Assembly (NCBI GenBank): GCA_014058105.1 | Contig: JACGCM010001403.1 | Location: 1,049,926-1,113,925, forward strand | Source: Kingdonia uniflora | Taxonomy: Eukaryota > Streptophyta > Magnoliopsida > Ranunculales > Circaeasteraceae | Reading direction: 5' to 3' | Length of the DNA: 64,000 bases | In this document: positions 63,806 through 64,000 of the stretch, piece after piece | How positions within the stretch are numbered: position 1 is the stretch's first letter | How the letters are laid out: each line of letters opens with the position of its first letter | Position numbers and translations under genes: made by a program | Notes under the pieces: model-generated | What the model was told of the DNA's origin: nothing | The model's database searches: none | Seen by the model: the letters and a program-made list of their open reading frames with translations, nothing else

Positions 63806-64000
63806 ATGAGGGTGATCTTCAGGAATATTAGAGGCGCTGGCAATAAAAACTCTAGGCTCTTTCTCCATCGGATAGTGAATAAATATTAACCTTATTTTAT
63901 CTTCATTGTTGAACCTTAAATAAACCTTCTATGTCTAACATACTCAACTGGGTCTCTCAGACTACAGTCTTTCTATGCTTTCTAATGATTGTGATTCTAG

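Larger units (their letters stand above)
62480..64000 (+). mobile_element. L1-type LINE, 5' part, runs off the right edge
   Basis: ORF1-like sequence with DUF4283 motifs and a zinc knuckle, followed at 63806 by an ORF starting MRVIFRNIRGAGNKNSRLFL, the entry to the apurinic endonuclease domain of plant L1 ORF2 (normally W-N-I-R-G). Stops in both. The left end is not marked by a duplication visible here. Confidence 0.8.

Overview
This is a flowering-plant nuclear DNA window, most likely eudicot. It has intron-rich genes with GT-AG splicing, an intron-containing nuclear tRNA-Tyr gene, and dense Ty1/copia and Ty3/gypsy retrotransposons. Only two protein-coding host genes and one tRNA gene could be supported. 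Retroelements make up most of the window.

Region 1 (263-18207) is one stack of four LTR retrotransposons nested inside each other, each with a recognisable target-site duplication (TSD). A Ty3/gypsy chromovirus (263-18207, TSD GTTTT) was entered by a non-autonomous element with long LTRs and almost no internal coding (815-14119, TSD CAACT). That element was entered through its 5' LTR by a short-LTR copia element (1370-11965, TSD GAGAG). The copia was entered inside its RNase H domain by a SIRE-like, gag-only element (5447-11622, TSD GATCG).

Region 2 (18213-22682) is gene space. It holds the first coding exon of a BTB/POZ-domain gene on the minus strand (19442-20074), whose remaining exon(s) cannot be found before the left edge. 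It also holds a GA/CT inverted repeat upstream of that gene, a tRNA-derived SINE-like fragment and a tRNA-Tyr(GTA) gene.

Region 3 (22683-35384) is a complete 13-exon gene for a TIC62-like chloroplast protein: a transit peptide, an NAD(P)-binding Rossmann/SDR domain and three C-terminal FNR-binding-type repeats around YEDLKPP. Intron 1 (6.5 kb) carries a second nested stack: a minus-strand non-autonomous LTR element, inside it an unclassified ~1-kb repeat, and inside that a minus-strand gypsy. Intron 6 (2.4 kb) carries a solo LTR with a second copy of the ~1-kb repeat inside it. Exon 11 has an in-frame TAG, which a strong internal splice donor would remove without changing frame.

Region 4 (about 35730-62360) is a row of retroelements. 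It begins with a 3'-truncated Tork/Tnt1-like copia. Three related gypsy elements of Tat-like architecture follow (PBS TTGGCRCCGTCTGTGGGAA). Two of these carry a tandem-repeat array after pol and then a long antisense ORF cassette that includes a Transposase_28-like protein. The last is bounded by two LTRs, but its 3' LTR is followed again by PBS and gag start. Its gag N-terminus is fused in frame to the RT/RNase H boundary by a large deletion.

Region 5 (62480-64000) is the 5' part of an L1-type LINE, with a DUF4283/zinc-knuckle ORF1 and the start of the endonuclease, running off the right edge.

The most interesting signals are the recoverable nonsense codon in TIC62, the antisense multi-ORF cassettes with upstream hairpin or tandem arrays in the Tat-like elements, palindromic TTCGAA arrays shared by three unrelated LTR families, and the ~1-kb repeat with a perfect 25-bp target duplication. 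All positions and motifs were read by eye; no alignment or database search was run.
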